Positions 15,653 through 23,473 of a DNA stretch of 31,197 bases are shown piece by piece. Position 1 is the first letter of the stretch, and every line of letters starts with the position of its first letter. Origin of the DNA: Gammaproteobacteria bacterium (GTDB lineage Bacteria > Pseudomonadota > Gammaproteobacteria > Methylococcales > UBA2780); assembly GCA_003646305.1 (NCBI GenBank), contig QNFJ01000005.1:1-31197 (forward strand), written 5' to 3'. Made by a program: the position numbers and the translations under genes. The notes beneath the pieces are model-generated. The model searched no databases. It was not told the DNA's origin and worked only from the letters and a program-made list of their open reading frames with translations.

Positions 15653-16638
15653 CAGCACTCTACAAGCTTGATCTTGTTCGTTATGGCTACACAAAAAAAA
15701 CGGTACTCGACATCACGCAGCTTGAGATCCAGGAAAATAGTATCACCGCGTTGTTGGGAAGTAATGGGGCAGGTAAAAGTACGCTGTTAAATCTTTTCGC
15801 ATTTTTAGATAGCCCACAACAGGGTGTTATTACTTTTAAAGGTGAGAAGGTTAATGCAGATGAGTTGCTCTCTTTTAGGCGGCAAGTTGGCCTGGTTGCC
15901 CAAAAACCTTACCTCCTGCAGGGAACTGTTTTTGATAATATCGCGCTAGGGCTGAAATTCAGGGCTATTTCAACTGAAATGGTAAAGAAGCGGGTTGTTG
16001 ATGCGTTAGAAATGGTAGGTATCGCTGCATTCGCAGAGAGAGCTGCAAATGAACTATCAGGTGGAGAGGCGCAAAAAGTTGCACTAGCAAGAGCGCTAGC
16101 GCTGCAACCAACCGTTTTGCTGCTAGATGAACCGTTTAGCCATCTTGATCAGGCGAGTATTGATGAACTGGATCGGCTCATTAACTATTTTGTCAGCAGG
16201 GAAGGACATTCTGTCATTTTTACTACGCACGATCGCTTGCACGCTTCAGCATTGGCTGATGAGGTGATGGGGCTGGTTTCAGGGCAGGTTGTTTATGCCC
16301 CGTTGCTCAATCTTTTCAGGGGACAAGTGGCTGGTGAGATTTTTAAAACAGAAAAAATATCAATCAATTTGCCGGCTGATATTCGCTCTGGCAAACAGAT
16401 TGCTATTGATCCAAGTGAAATTGTTTTATCGAAACAATCATTAACCTCCAGTATGCGCAACAGCTATCAAGGACGAATCGTTATGATTGCGGAAGAAAAA
16501 GGGCGAGTTCGGGTGACGATTGAGGCGGGTGAGCGTTTTCATGTGCAGATCACTCACCAATCGTTGAATGAGCTGGGTTTGTCACTGGGTGAAGCAGCAT
16601 GGGTCAACTTTAAATCGACCGCGTTACGCGTTCTTTAA
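15649..16638 (+). CDS. tupC: Tungstate ABC transporter, ATP-binding protein with C-terminal oxyanion-binding-like domain
   Basis: This 329-residue ATPase energises TupAB. Walker A GSNGAGKST (38-46), Q-loop VAQKPYLLQGTVFDNI, signature LSGGEAQKVALARAL, Walker B VLLLDEPFSHLD and the switch His in FTTHDR are all intact. The C-terminal ~100 residues, ending in LGEAAWVNFKSTALRVL, look like a TOBE/Mop-type domain, which in molybdate transporters binds the oxyanion. That could give feedback control of import. It overlaps tupB by 4 bases and is the last gene of the group. Confidence 0.9.
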   Translation: MTALYKLDLVRYGYTKKTVLDITQLEIQENSITALLGSNGAGKSTLLNLFAFLDSPQQGVITFKGEKVNADELLSFRRQVGLVAQKPYLLQGTVFDNIALGLKFRAISTEMVKKRVVDALEMVGIAAFAERAANELSGGEAQKVALARALALQPTVLLLDEPFSHLDQASIDELDRLINYFVSREGHSVIFTTHDRLHASALADEVMGLVSGQVVYAPLLNLFRGQVAGEIFKTEKISINLPADIRSGKQIAIDPSEIVLSKQSLTSSMRNSYQGRIVMIAEEKGRVRVTIEAGERFHVQITHQSLNELGLSLGEAAWVNFKSTALRVL

Positions 16639-16650
16639 TCTCTATATCAG

Positions 16651-16684
16651 TCGTCACCCTCTTGTCATATCATCTCGTTATATT
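16651..16684 (+). promoter_or_regulatory. Candidate PhoB-dependent promoter of ppk-ppx
   Basis: TCGTCAC (16651-16657), a four-base spacer, then TTGTCAT (16662-16668) resemble the 7-4-7 Pho box CTGTCAT-N4-CTGTCAT (4 of 7 and 6 of 7). A TATATT -10 (16679-16684) starts 10 bases after the box, the spacing typical of Pho promoters, and no good -35 is present, as expected. It lies within the 72-bp gap before ppk. Confidence 0.45.
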
Positions 16685-16710
16685 GACGAGTTGATTGATA
16701 GGTGTTGATC

Positions 16711-18780
16711 GTGGCAGAGATTCAGAAGAAAAAAGCGTGGCGCTATACTGATAGAGAGTTGAGTTGGTTGCTTTTTAACGAGCGTGTTTTGCAGGAGGCA
16801 GCGGACAGTTCTGTTCCTATTATTCAGCGTGTCCGTTATCTGGGTATTTTTTCGAGCAATCTGGATGAATTTTTCAGAGTTAGGGTGGCGGATGTTAAAC
16901 GGCTGGTGACCTTTTCCAGTGGTGGTACGAAAGAACGCTATAGCGAGCTGTTAGAGGAAATAATATCGCGAGTCAGTGAGCTGCAGAAATCCTACGATAA
17001 AATCTACGAAACAGTCCTCAAGGAACTTTGCAGGAGGCAGATTTACCTCATTAATGAGCAGCAACTGACCGAGAGGCAGGCCGACTTTGTAACCGGCTAT
17101 TTTCGAAATAAAGTTCTGCCGGAGCTCTCCCCCATTTTGATTAGTGAGGACAAACCATTTCCCTTTTTGAAGGAGGGGTCGATCTATTTTGCAATCAAGA
17201 TTGAACATCAGAAAGGAATCAATCAGGCCGTTCTTGAAATACCGAGTGATCGCCTGGCGCGCTTTGTTGTTTTGCCAAGCCGCTCAAAAGGACGAGAAAG
17301 AGTGGTTATTACGCTCGATAATATTATTCGCCACTGCCTTAAAGAGGTCTTTCAAGGCGTCTTTTCTATCAATAAGATTGGGGGTTACACTATAAAAGTA
17401 ACCCGTGATGCGGAGCTTGAGCTGGGTGAAGGGATTTCCGATAGCTTGATGAAAAAGATCTCGGCCAGTATCAAAAAGAGATCGAAAGGGGTTCCTGTTC
17501 GCTTTGTCTATGACGCCTCAATTCCAGCTGATCTGCTGGAGTTCTTAATCAAGAAACAGGGTTTGAGGAAAAAAGATAGCCTGATTGCCGGTGCTCGCTA
17601 CCATAACTCCAAAGATTTTATGGGCTTTCCTAACCTGGGTGCGGCCTATTTAGAATTAAAGCCGTTGCCGCCGATTCCTTACCCAGAGCTTGAGAAAAAG
17701 ACGAATATCTTTGCCTGCATCAAAGAGGCAGATTGCCTGCTCTATTACCCGTATAACTCTTTCTCTTACATTATTAAGTTTCTAAGAGCCGCAGCGGTTG
17801 ACCCAACGGTCAGTTCGATCAAAATCAACCTTTACCGGGTTGCTTCCTCTTCGCGGGTGATAGATTCGCTGATCAGTGCAGTACAAAATGGTAAGCGCGT
17901 GACAGCGGTGGTCGAGTTACAGGCTCGTTTTGACGAAGAGGCAAACCTTCGCTGGGCGCAGAGAATGACGGATGCAGGTGTGCATGTCATTTTTGGAATA
18001 CCGGGACTTAAGATTCACTCAAAAATGCTTTTAATTAAGCGAACCGAAGCGAAGGGTAGCCGTTATTACAGCCATATTGGTACGGGTAATTTTAATGAAA
18101 AGACCGCGAAACTCTACACCGATTTTAGTCTATTGACGCGGAATCAGGAGATTGGTCAGGATATTGAGAAAGTGTTCGATTTTATTCAGTTTACGCATAG
18201 ACGTCACGAGCTGAAGCACTTGATGGTCTCGCCATTTAGCAACCGTAGTAGTCTGATCGAACTGATTAAAACAGAAACAAAGAATGCTTTAAAAGGCAAG
18301 GCATCAGGTATCTTTATCAAATGTAATAATCTTGTGGATAAAGAGCTGATTGATCTACTTTACGAGGCGGGTCAGGCCGGTGTCAAAATCAAACTTATTA
18401 TACGTGGAATGTGCTCATTGATTCCGGGTGTAAAAGGGATGAGTGACAATATTGTCGCGATTAGTATTGTCGATCGTTACCTTGAGCATCCACGTGTTTT
18501 CGTTTTTGAGAATGGAGGGAAGCCACGCTATTTCATCTCATCCGCTGATTTGATGACCCGAAACCTGGACCTCCGCGTTGAGGTGACTTGCCCTGTTTAT
18601 GACGAGAGGTTACAGAAAAGGATTCAACTGATTCTCGATGTGCAGTGGCGTGATTGTGTGAAAGCGCGAGTGATTGATGAGCGCCAGGTGAACAAGATTC
18701 GCCCGCGAGGCAACCGAAAAAAGATTCGATCTCAAGAATATATTCATAAGCTTCTGAAACGAGGCGTAAAACCCGATTGA
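16711..18780 (+). CDS. ppk1: Polyphosphate kinase 1
   Basis: This 689-residue PPK1 makes inorganic polyphosphate from ATP reversibly. GTG 16711 is preferred over GTG 16702 because AGGTG (16700-16704) lies six bases before it and the protein then starts AEIQKKKAWRYTDRELSWLLFNERVL, as PPK1 proteins do. FSSNLDEFFRVRVADVKR and YPYNSFS (nucleotide-binding region) are present. The phosphorylated His lies in GLKIHSKMLLI (residue 436), and the second conserved His block is VDRYLEHPRVFVF. The length is close to E. coli Ppk (688). It is followed 53 bp later by ppx, so the synthesis and breakdown enzymes are probably co-transcribed. Confidence 0.96.
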   Translation: MAEIQKKKAWRYTDRELSWLLFNERVLQEAADSSVPIIQRVRYLGIFSSNLDEFFRVRVADVKRLVTFSSGGTKERYSELLEEIISRVSELQKSYDKIYETVLKELCRRQIYLINEQQLTERQADFVTGYFRNKVLPELSPILISEDKPFPFLKEGSIYFAIKIEHQKGINQAVLEIPSDRLARFVVLPSRSKGRERVVITLDNIIRHCLKEVFQGVFSINKIGGYTIKVTRDAELELGEGISDSLMKKISASIKKRSKGVPVRFVYDASIPADLLEFLIKKQGLRKKDSLIAGARYHNSKDFMGFPNLGAAYLELKPLPPIPYPELEKKTNIFACIKEADCLLYYPYNSFSYIIKFLRAAAVDPTVSSIKINLYRVASSSRVIDSLISAVQNGKRVTAVVELQARFDEEANLRWAQRMTDAGVHVIFGIPGLKIHSKMLLIKRTEAKGSRYYSHIGTGNFNEKTAKLYTDFSLLTRNQEIGQDIEKVFDFIQFTHRRHELKHLMVSPFSNRSSLIELIKTETKNALKGKASGIFIKCNNLVDKELIDLLYEAGQAGVKIKLIIRGMCSLIPGVKGMSDNIVAISIVDRYLEHPRVFVFENGGKPRYFISSADLMTRNLDLRVEVTCPVYDERLQKRIQLILDVQWRDCVKARVIDERQVNKIRPRGNRKKIRSQEYIHKLLKRGVKPD

Positions 18781-18833
18781 TTTTTAAAGGGGGGTAAGCG
18801 AAGATCCTTGTCTTCCCGCTAAGAGACTTTGTT

Positions 18834-20345
18834 GTGACGATATTCCCAGCTACCCAAAATGGTTCAATTGCTGTGCTTGATATGGGCTCCAACAGTTTCC
18901 ATATGGTTGTTGCGCGGCTGGAGCACGGTGAAATCAGAACGGTACAAACCTTCCGAGAAAAGGTGAAGTTGGGAGAAGGGTTAGCAGAGCATGGCTGTTT
19001 AACCGTTGTGGCGCAACAGCGGGCGCTTGATTGTCTAAGAAAGTTCGGGCAAAGGCTGGAAGGGATGCCGGAAACTTCGGTGGGTGCATTTGGAACCAAT
19101 GCACTGCGTGTGGCGAATAACACTCATGCCTTTCTTTGTGAGGCGGAAGAGGCGTTGGGGTATCCGATTGAGGTGATATCCGGTATTGAAGAGGCACGCT
19201 TAATCTATTTGGGTGTTGCGCACTCTTTGCCATCAGATTCTGAACAGCGCCTTGTCATTGATATTGGGGGTGGCAGTACGGAGTTTATTCTGGGTGAACA
19301 GTTCCGGCCGCTGTTGATGGAGAGTCTCTCGATGGGGTGTGTCTCCTTTATGGATCGTTTTTTTCCAGATGGGGAGTTATCAAAGCGTAGTTTTCAGAAT
19401 GCGGTTAACTATGCATCGAATGAATTGATGCGAATTCGCAAGCGATACCGGAAAAAAGGCTGGAAAAGTTGCTATGGTTCGTCGGGGTCAATCAGGGCGA
19501 TCGCCCAGGCCTGCCGTGAAACGGGCGGGGGCGATAAGATTGATTTAGCGGCATTGAAAGCGGTTAAAAAACGACTGCTCACCTATGCGAATGTCAGTGA
19601 GATTGATGTTGAAGGACTCAGCCAGTCTCGGCGCGACAATATGGTTGCTGGCCTCGCAATACTCATCGCTATTTTTGAAGTCCTAAAAATAGATGAGATG
19701 CAGTTTTCTGAGGGGGCTTTGAGAGAAGGGGCGCTTTATGACCTTGTGGGACGCTCAGAGCATGAGGATGTCTGCACTCGATCAGTGCAGGCAATGCAGC
19801 GGCGTTTCAATATTGATCTGGAACAGGCGGAAAGAGTCTCTCTTTGTGCGGAAAATCTTTTTGAACAGGTGGCGAAAGAGTGGAAGCTGTCTGCTGAAGT
19901 AGAAGGGCAGTGGCTTAGCTGGGCTGCTGAGTTGCACGAGGTGGGGCTTTCAATCGCCCATGTTCAATTTCACAAACACGGGGCTTACATTCTTACCGCA
20001 GCAGATATGCCGGGTTTTACCCGTCCAATGCAGCAGGTTATCGCTTTTCTTGTTCGGGGCCATCGTCGCCGCTTTCCTCTTCAATTGTTGAAGGAGTTCC
20101 CTGGCAGGCAAAGAGATTCACTGATTCGAATTTGTCTATTATTGCGCCTATCCGTGCTACTGAACAGAAATCGGGGTGATTCAGTTTCACCCGCTGTTTT
20201 GTTAAAGGTCACTGGGAACAGTTCTTTGACATTAAAGCTAAAAGAGGCCTCTTTTGATGATTATCCGCTGACTTTCGCCGAACTTAGTGCAGAAATAGAG
20301 CGGGTTGGTGTCGCTGGGTTTGAGTTGAAACTTAAAGACAACTGA
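18834..20345 (+). CDS. ppx: Exopolyphosphatase (Ppx/GppA family)
   Basis: This 503-residue ASKHA-fold phosphatase removes terminal phosphates from polyphosphate; a pppGpp phosphatase (GppA) activity is also possible. It shows VLDMGSNSFHMVVARL (phosphate-1 loop) near residue 14, GTNALRVANN, catalytic ISGIEEARLIYLGV, and IDIGGGSTEFIL (phosphate-2 loop). The C-terminal ~190 residues form an HD-like helical domain (LHEVGLSIAHVQFHKHGAYIL), as in long Ppx proteins. The start is GTG 18834, with only a weak purine run upstream. Position directly after ppk1 favours Ppx over GppA. Confidence 0.93.
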   Translation: MTIFPATQNGSIAVLDMGSNSFHMVVARLEHGEIRTVQTFREKVKLGEGLAEHGCLTVVAQQRALDCLRKFGQRLEGMPETSVGAFGTNALRVANNTHAFLCEAEEALGYPIEVISGIEEARLIYLGVAHSLPSDSEQRLVIDIGGGSTEFILGEQFRPLLMESLSMGCVSFMDRFFPDGELSKRSFQNAVNYASNELMRIRKRYRKKGWKSCYGSSGSIRAIAQACRETGGGDKIDLAALKAVKKRLLTYANVSEIDVEGLSQSRRDNMVAGLAILIAIFEVLKIDEMQFSEGALREGALYDLVGRSEHEDVCTRSVQAMQRRFNIDLEQAERVSLCAENLFEQVAKEWKLSAEVEGQWLSWAAELHEVGLSIAHVQFHKHGAYILTAADMPGFTRPMQQVIAFLVRGHRRRFPLQLLKEFPGRQRDSLIRICLLLRLSVLLNRNRGDSVSPAVLLKVTGNSSLTLKLKEASFDDYPLTFAELSAEIERVGVAGFELKLKDN

Positions 20346-20488
20346 GCGGGGTGGCTGGAGTATTAAAGCGGCTTTCTGCAAGCTTTCGGTAACGCTCTTT
20401 TGCATTTACGTACGCCTTTGGTGGCAAACTATTTCGTCATTCGCTAATATTGCAAACCTGTTTTTTAGAAAAGAAGGCGGAGAAGCTG

Positions 20489-21364
20489 TTGATCGAACTA
20501 GAGACTTTACGGGAAAAAATTGAAGAGACCGGTTACATTACCGATCCGAGTTTAGTTTCGAGCCTTTTTCTGATGGAGCAGCTGCAGAAGCCGCTGTTGC
20601 TAGAAGGGGATGCGGGGGTTGGCAAAACTGAAATTGCCAAGATGCTTTCGCAGCTTTATGGTTGTGAATTGATTCGATTGCAATGTTATGAAGGGCTTGA
20701 TGTGCATCAGGCTATTTATGAATGGAATTACCAGCGTCAGTTGTTAGCCATCAAGCTATACGAGGGTGTTAATGATGACGTGACTGAACGTGAGGAGTCC
20801 ATTTTCAGTCAGCGCTATCTATTGCAGCGGCCTCTTCTTAAGGCCATTTCGCGGCTGGATTCTCCAGTACTATTGATTGATGAGATCGATCGGGCAGATG
20901 AAGAGTTTGAAGCTTATTTGCTAGAGCTTCTTTCAGAATTCCAGATAACGATTCCTGAGCTGGGAACGATTACAGCCACCTCAATTCCGCGTGTTATTTT
21001 GACCTCAAATGGGACGCGTGAGCTGAGCGATGCACTCAGAAGGCGTTGCCTTTACCATTATGTTGATTACCCCAGTTTTGAAAAAGAGCTGAGAATCGTT
21101 AAATCACGGCTACCAGAACTTGGAGAAATCCTGGCTAAACAGATGATTCACTTTGTTCAGAATTTACGGGGCAGTAACCTACGCAAAACACCGGGAATCG
21201 CCGAGACGCTGGACTGGGCGGCGGCGTTGCTTAGACTCAAGGTCGATTCTTTAGATGAGGCAATTGAGATTATCCCTTCAACGCTGGGTTGTCTGCTGAA
21301 AACAGAAGAAGATAGCCGCAGAATTTCGACCGAGCAGGTTGAGAGCCTGCTCAATAAGGACTGA
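20489..21364 (+). CDS. MoxR-family AAA+ ATPase
   Basis: From TTG 20489 the protein has 291 residues. GGAG at 20479-20482 with six bases of spacing supports this start; an in-frame TTG at 20450 would add 13 residues without a ribosome site. Walker A is GDAGVGKTE (40-48), Walker B LLIDEIDRADEEFEAYLLELL, sensor-1 VILTSNGTRELSDALRRRC with the arginine finger, then the MoxR lid. MoxR ATPases act as chaperones with a VWA partner, and the next gene, eight bases downstream, encodes exactly that. The pair resembles CoxD/CoxE, which help to activate the metal site of CO dehydrogenase; the client here is unknown, since no such enzyme is nearby. Confidence 0.88.
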   Translation: MIELETLREKIEETGYITDPSLVSSLFLMEQLQKPLLLEGDAGVGKTEIAKMLSQLYGCELIRLQCYEGLDVHQAIYEWNYQRQLLAIKLYEGVNDDVTEREESIFSQRYLLQRPLLKAISRLDSPVLLIDEIDRADEEFEAYLLELLSEFQITIPELGTITATSIPRVILTSNGTRELSDALRRRCLYHYVDYPSFEKELRIVKSRLPELGEILAKQMIHFVQNLRGSNLRKTPGIAETLDWAAALLRLKVDSLDEAIEIIPSTLGCLLKTEEDSRRISTEQVESLLNKD

Positions 21365-21372
21365 TATTTGTA

Positions 21373-22518
21373 ATGGTTGAGCCCTCACCACTGGCACAAA
21401 GTCCTCTGATTGGGCGGGTGACAGAATTTGTTCGATATGTACGTGATAATGATTTTGACGTGGGTACCGGGGAGTTACTGGATGCTCAGCGCATGGCCGC
21501 ATCGGGTTATCTAACAGACCGTAAACGACTGTTCTGGGGGTTGCGCGCTATTCTCTGTAGTCGGCAGGAGGAATGGGGCCGCTTTTTTGATCTTTTTACG
21601 GCATTCTGGTTGCCACAAGATGCTGTCGAAGAGACGGTAGAAAAGGAGGCGCTTCCTCAGGATGGTAATGGCAGTTCTTCAGGTGGGCAGGCAGGTGCGA
21701 GTGGTTTTAGTGGTTCAAGCTCTATTGGCCAAAGTAGTCAGGGTAATGTGGGAGCGAGCGATTATAAAACGGTCTCTCTGGCTGATTTTCGTTTTGTGCA
21801 CGATGCGGCGCAGATGAGGGCGATCGAGCAGTGGGTTGATAGTCTCGCTCGCAAGATGCGACGTCGGCTATTACGCCGGTTTAGAATTTCGGGAAGGGGA
21901 CGAAGCGTTGAGCTGAGACAGACATTACGTCGCTCACTTCGTTATGAAGGTTGGCCTTTTGATGTTCGCTATCGAGTGCGCCGACGACGGCTGCCAAATT
22001 TTGTACTACTACTTGATGTCAGTCAGTCGATGGAAGTTTATGCCAAACTGTTTCTACGGTTTGCCTGGGGGATTATTGGTGCTTTTGACCGCTCCGAAAC
22101 ATTTGCTTTCCATACTCAGCTGGTTCATGTGGGAGACTGTCTTGGGGAGCGTGACCCCCAACGTCTGGAGAAAAAACTGACCGATATTTCGACCGGCTGG
22201 ATGGGCGGAACCAAGATTGCCGGTTCGCTAGAAGATTTTAACGATCATTATTTAGAGCGGATGGTCACGCCGCGCACAATCGTGGTTATTTTTAGTGATG
22301 GGTTTGATACAGCTAGCCCTGTCGAACTGGCGGCGCAGGTTGAGATGATACAGCGAAAATCAAAGCGCCTGATTTGGGTTAATCCACTGCTGGGACGCTA
22401 TGAAGAGGGCTTTATTGATGACAAGATGGCGCCTGTGTTGCCCTATATTGATGGTTATACCAGTGCACACACACTGGAAAGTCTTAAGCAGCTGGAAAAA
22501 GAGCTGATTATGAACTAG
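21373..22518 (+). CDS. VWA-domain protein, CoxE-like, MoxR partner
   Basis: This 381-residue protein has a helical N-terminal domain (1-85), then a Gly/Ser-rich linker (about 98-130) of low complexity, an Arg-rich helical block (RKMRRRLLRRF and RVRRRRLP), and a C-terminal von Willebrand A domain. The metal-binding MIDAS motif is complete: DVSQS at Asp215, Ser217 and Ser219, with the Thr (GGTKI) and Asp (FSDGFD) partners. It lacks a signal peptide or transmembrane segment and is probably cytoplasmic. It belongs to the CoxE-type VWA family, expected to form a chaperone complex with the MoxR ATPase encoded just upstream. Confidence 0.88.
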   Translation: MVEPSPLAQSPLIGRVTEFVRYVRDNDFDVGTGELLDAQRMAASGYLTDRKRLFWGLRAILCSRQEEWGRFFDLFTAFWLPQDAVEETVEKEALPQDGNGSSSGGQAGASGFSGSSSIGQSSQGNVGASDYKTVSLADFRFVHDAAQMRAIEQWVDSLARKMRRRLLRRFRISGRGRSVELRQTLRRSLRYEGWPFDVRYRVRRRRLPNFVLLLDVSQSMEVYAKLFLRFAWGIIGAFDRSETFAFHTQLVHVGDCLGERDPQRLEKKLTDISTGWMGGTKIAGSLEDFNDHYLERMVTPRTIVVIFSDGFDTASPVELAAQVEMIQRKSKRLIWVNPLLGRYEEGFIDDKMAPVLPYIDGYTSAHTLESLKQLEKELIMN

Positions 22519-22558
22519 CTTTAACCTGTCAGGAGCACCATCCTAATAAGGAATTTCA

Positions 22559-23473
22559 GTGAGAAAGCGTCAGTTTGTTTTTAGCCAGATGCATATCGAT
22601 GCAGCCCGTAATGCAACGGATGATTTCAACCTTTTTCACGATAAAAAAAGGTGGGCTGAGATATACCGGAACCCTTTTGGTGGCCCCATCGCACTTGGCT
22701 TTCAACTTGAGTGTCTTATTGAGCATCAGATCAAACTTTATCGGCAGAAAGAGGGTGAAGAGGCGCTAATAAAAGAGCAGGGGCTTCGTTTTAGTAATTA
22801 TCAATTTACCTTCGCCAATGCAGTCAAGCCTGATCAGGCGTTATCTGTGGAGATTAAAAAAACTCGGATTAATGAAAAAGGGGACTATTCACTCAATAAT
22901 CGGGTGGTTGTCAAAACCGAGAAAGGGATGGCGCTGATTGGGCACAAGCGCGAAACAACAAAACCCCTTTTTTTAGCAACTACGGTGTTGTCAGATTTTG
23001 GCGACTTGAGCAATGCAGCCGACCGTGAGTATTTGGCCGATAGCGGTTTTTTCCTCAAGAAAAAGTTTATGGCTAATAGCAATGCGAAAAATTTCCTTTC
23101 TGGATCGTGTGCTGAACAGTCAGACTATTTTGATGAGTTGAAAGATAAAATTGAATTCCCAGAGGTTTTTCCCTGTAGCCTGATTTCTTGTGCACTTCTG
23201 GAAAAAGCGCATAAGAAAGGGCACGATTTTATCAACGAGCCGATGGTTTACACTTCACATCAGATTAGCCTCGACCGGGAGCTACTGGAAACGATGCGTA
23301 GTTCGGATGAAGTTCATATTTTGATTCGAAAAAGCGTGAGCGCAGGTGGGGGGAAATCGGAGCACGAAAAGCGTTACGAATGTTACGGTCTACTGAACCG
23401 ACAAAAGATTCTTTATCGAGCGCTTATTTCGCTAATGCCACTCTCGGAAATCATCAAATGTATCAGGCTTTAA
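22559..23473 (+). CDS. Double-hotdog MaoC-like hydratase/thioesterase-fold protein
   Basis: This 304-residue protein starts at GTG 22559 after AAGGA (22549-22553). The N-terminal half carries the hydratase signature: ATDDFNLFHDKKR, in which Asp22 and His27 have the D-x4-H spacing of R-specific enoyl-CoA hydratases, followed by NPFGGPIALGFQLECLIE, which matches the substrate-pocket strand and helix. The C-terminal half appears to be a second hotdog unit without the motif, as in double-hotdog MaoC proteins. It lies 40 bp after the VWA gene. Its stop overlaps that of uvrA on the other strand. The substrate is unknown; a 3-hydroxyacyl thioester is the family norm. Confidence 0.72.
   Translation: MRKRQFVFSQMHIDAARNATDDFNLFHDKKRWAEIYRNPFGGPIALGFQLECLIEHQIKLYRQKEGEEALIKEQGLRFSNYQFTFANAVKPDQALSVEIKKTRINEKGDYSLNNRVVVKTEKGMALIGHKRETTKPLFLATTVLSDFGDLSNAADREYLADSGFFLKKKFMANSNAKNFLSGSCAEQSDYFDELKDKIEFPEVFPCSLISCALLEKAHKKGHDFINEPMVYTSHQISLDRELLETMRSSDEVHILIRKSVSAGGGKSEHEKRYECYGLLNRQKILYRALISLMPLSEIIKCIRL

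Noticed and set aside
18533..19123. A 196-codon minus-strand open frame across the ppk1-ppx junction
   Set aside because: It is antisense to two well-supported genes, has no recognisable domain and no ribosome site.
20346..20488. Terminator or separate small gene between ppx and the MoxR gene
   Set aside because: No stem with a T-run and no open frame with a ribosome site was found; only the weak in-frame TTG at 20450 extends the MoxR gene.
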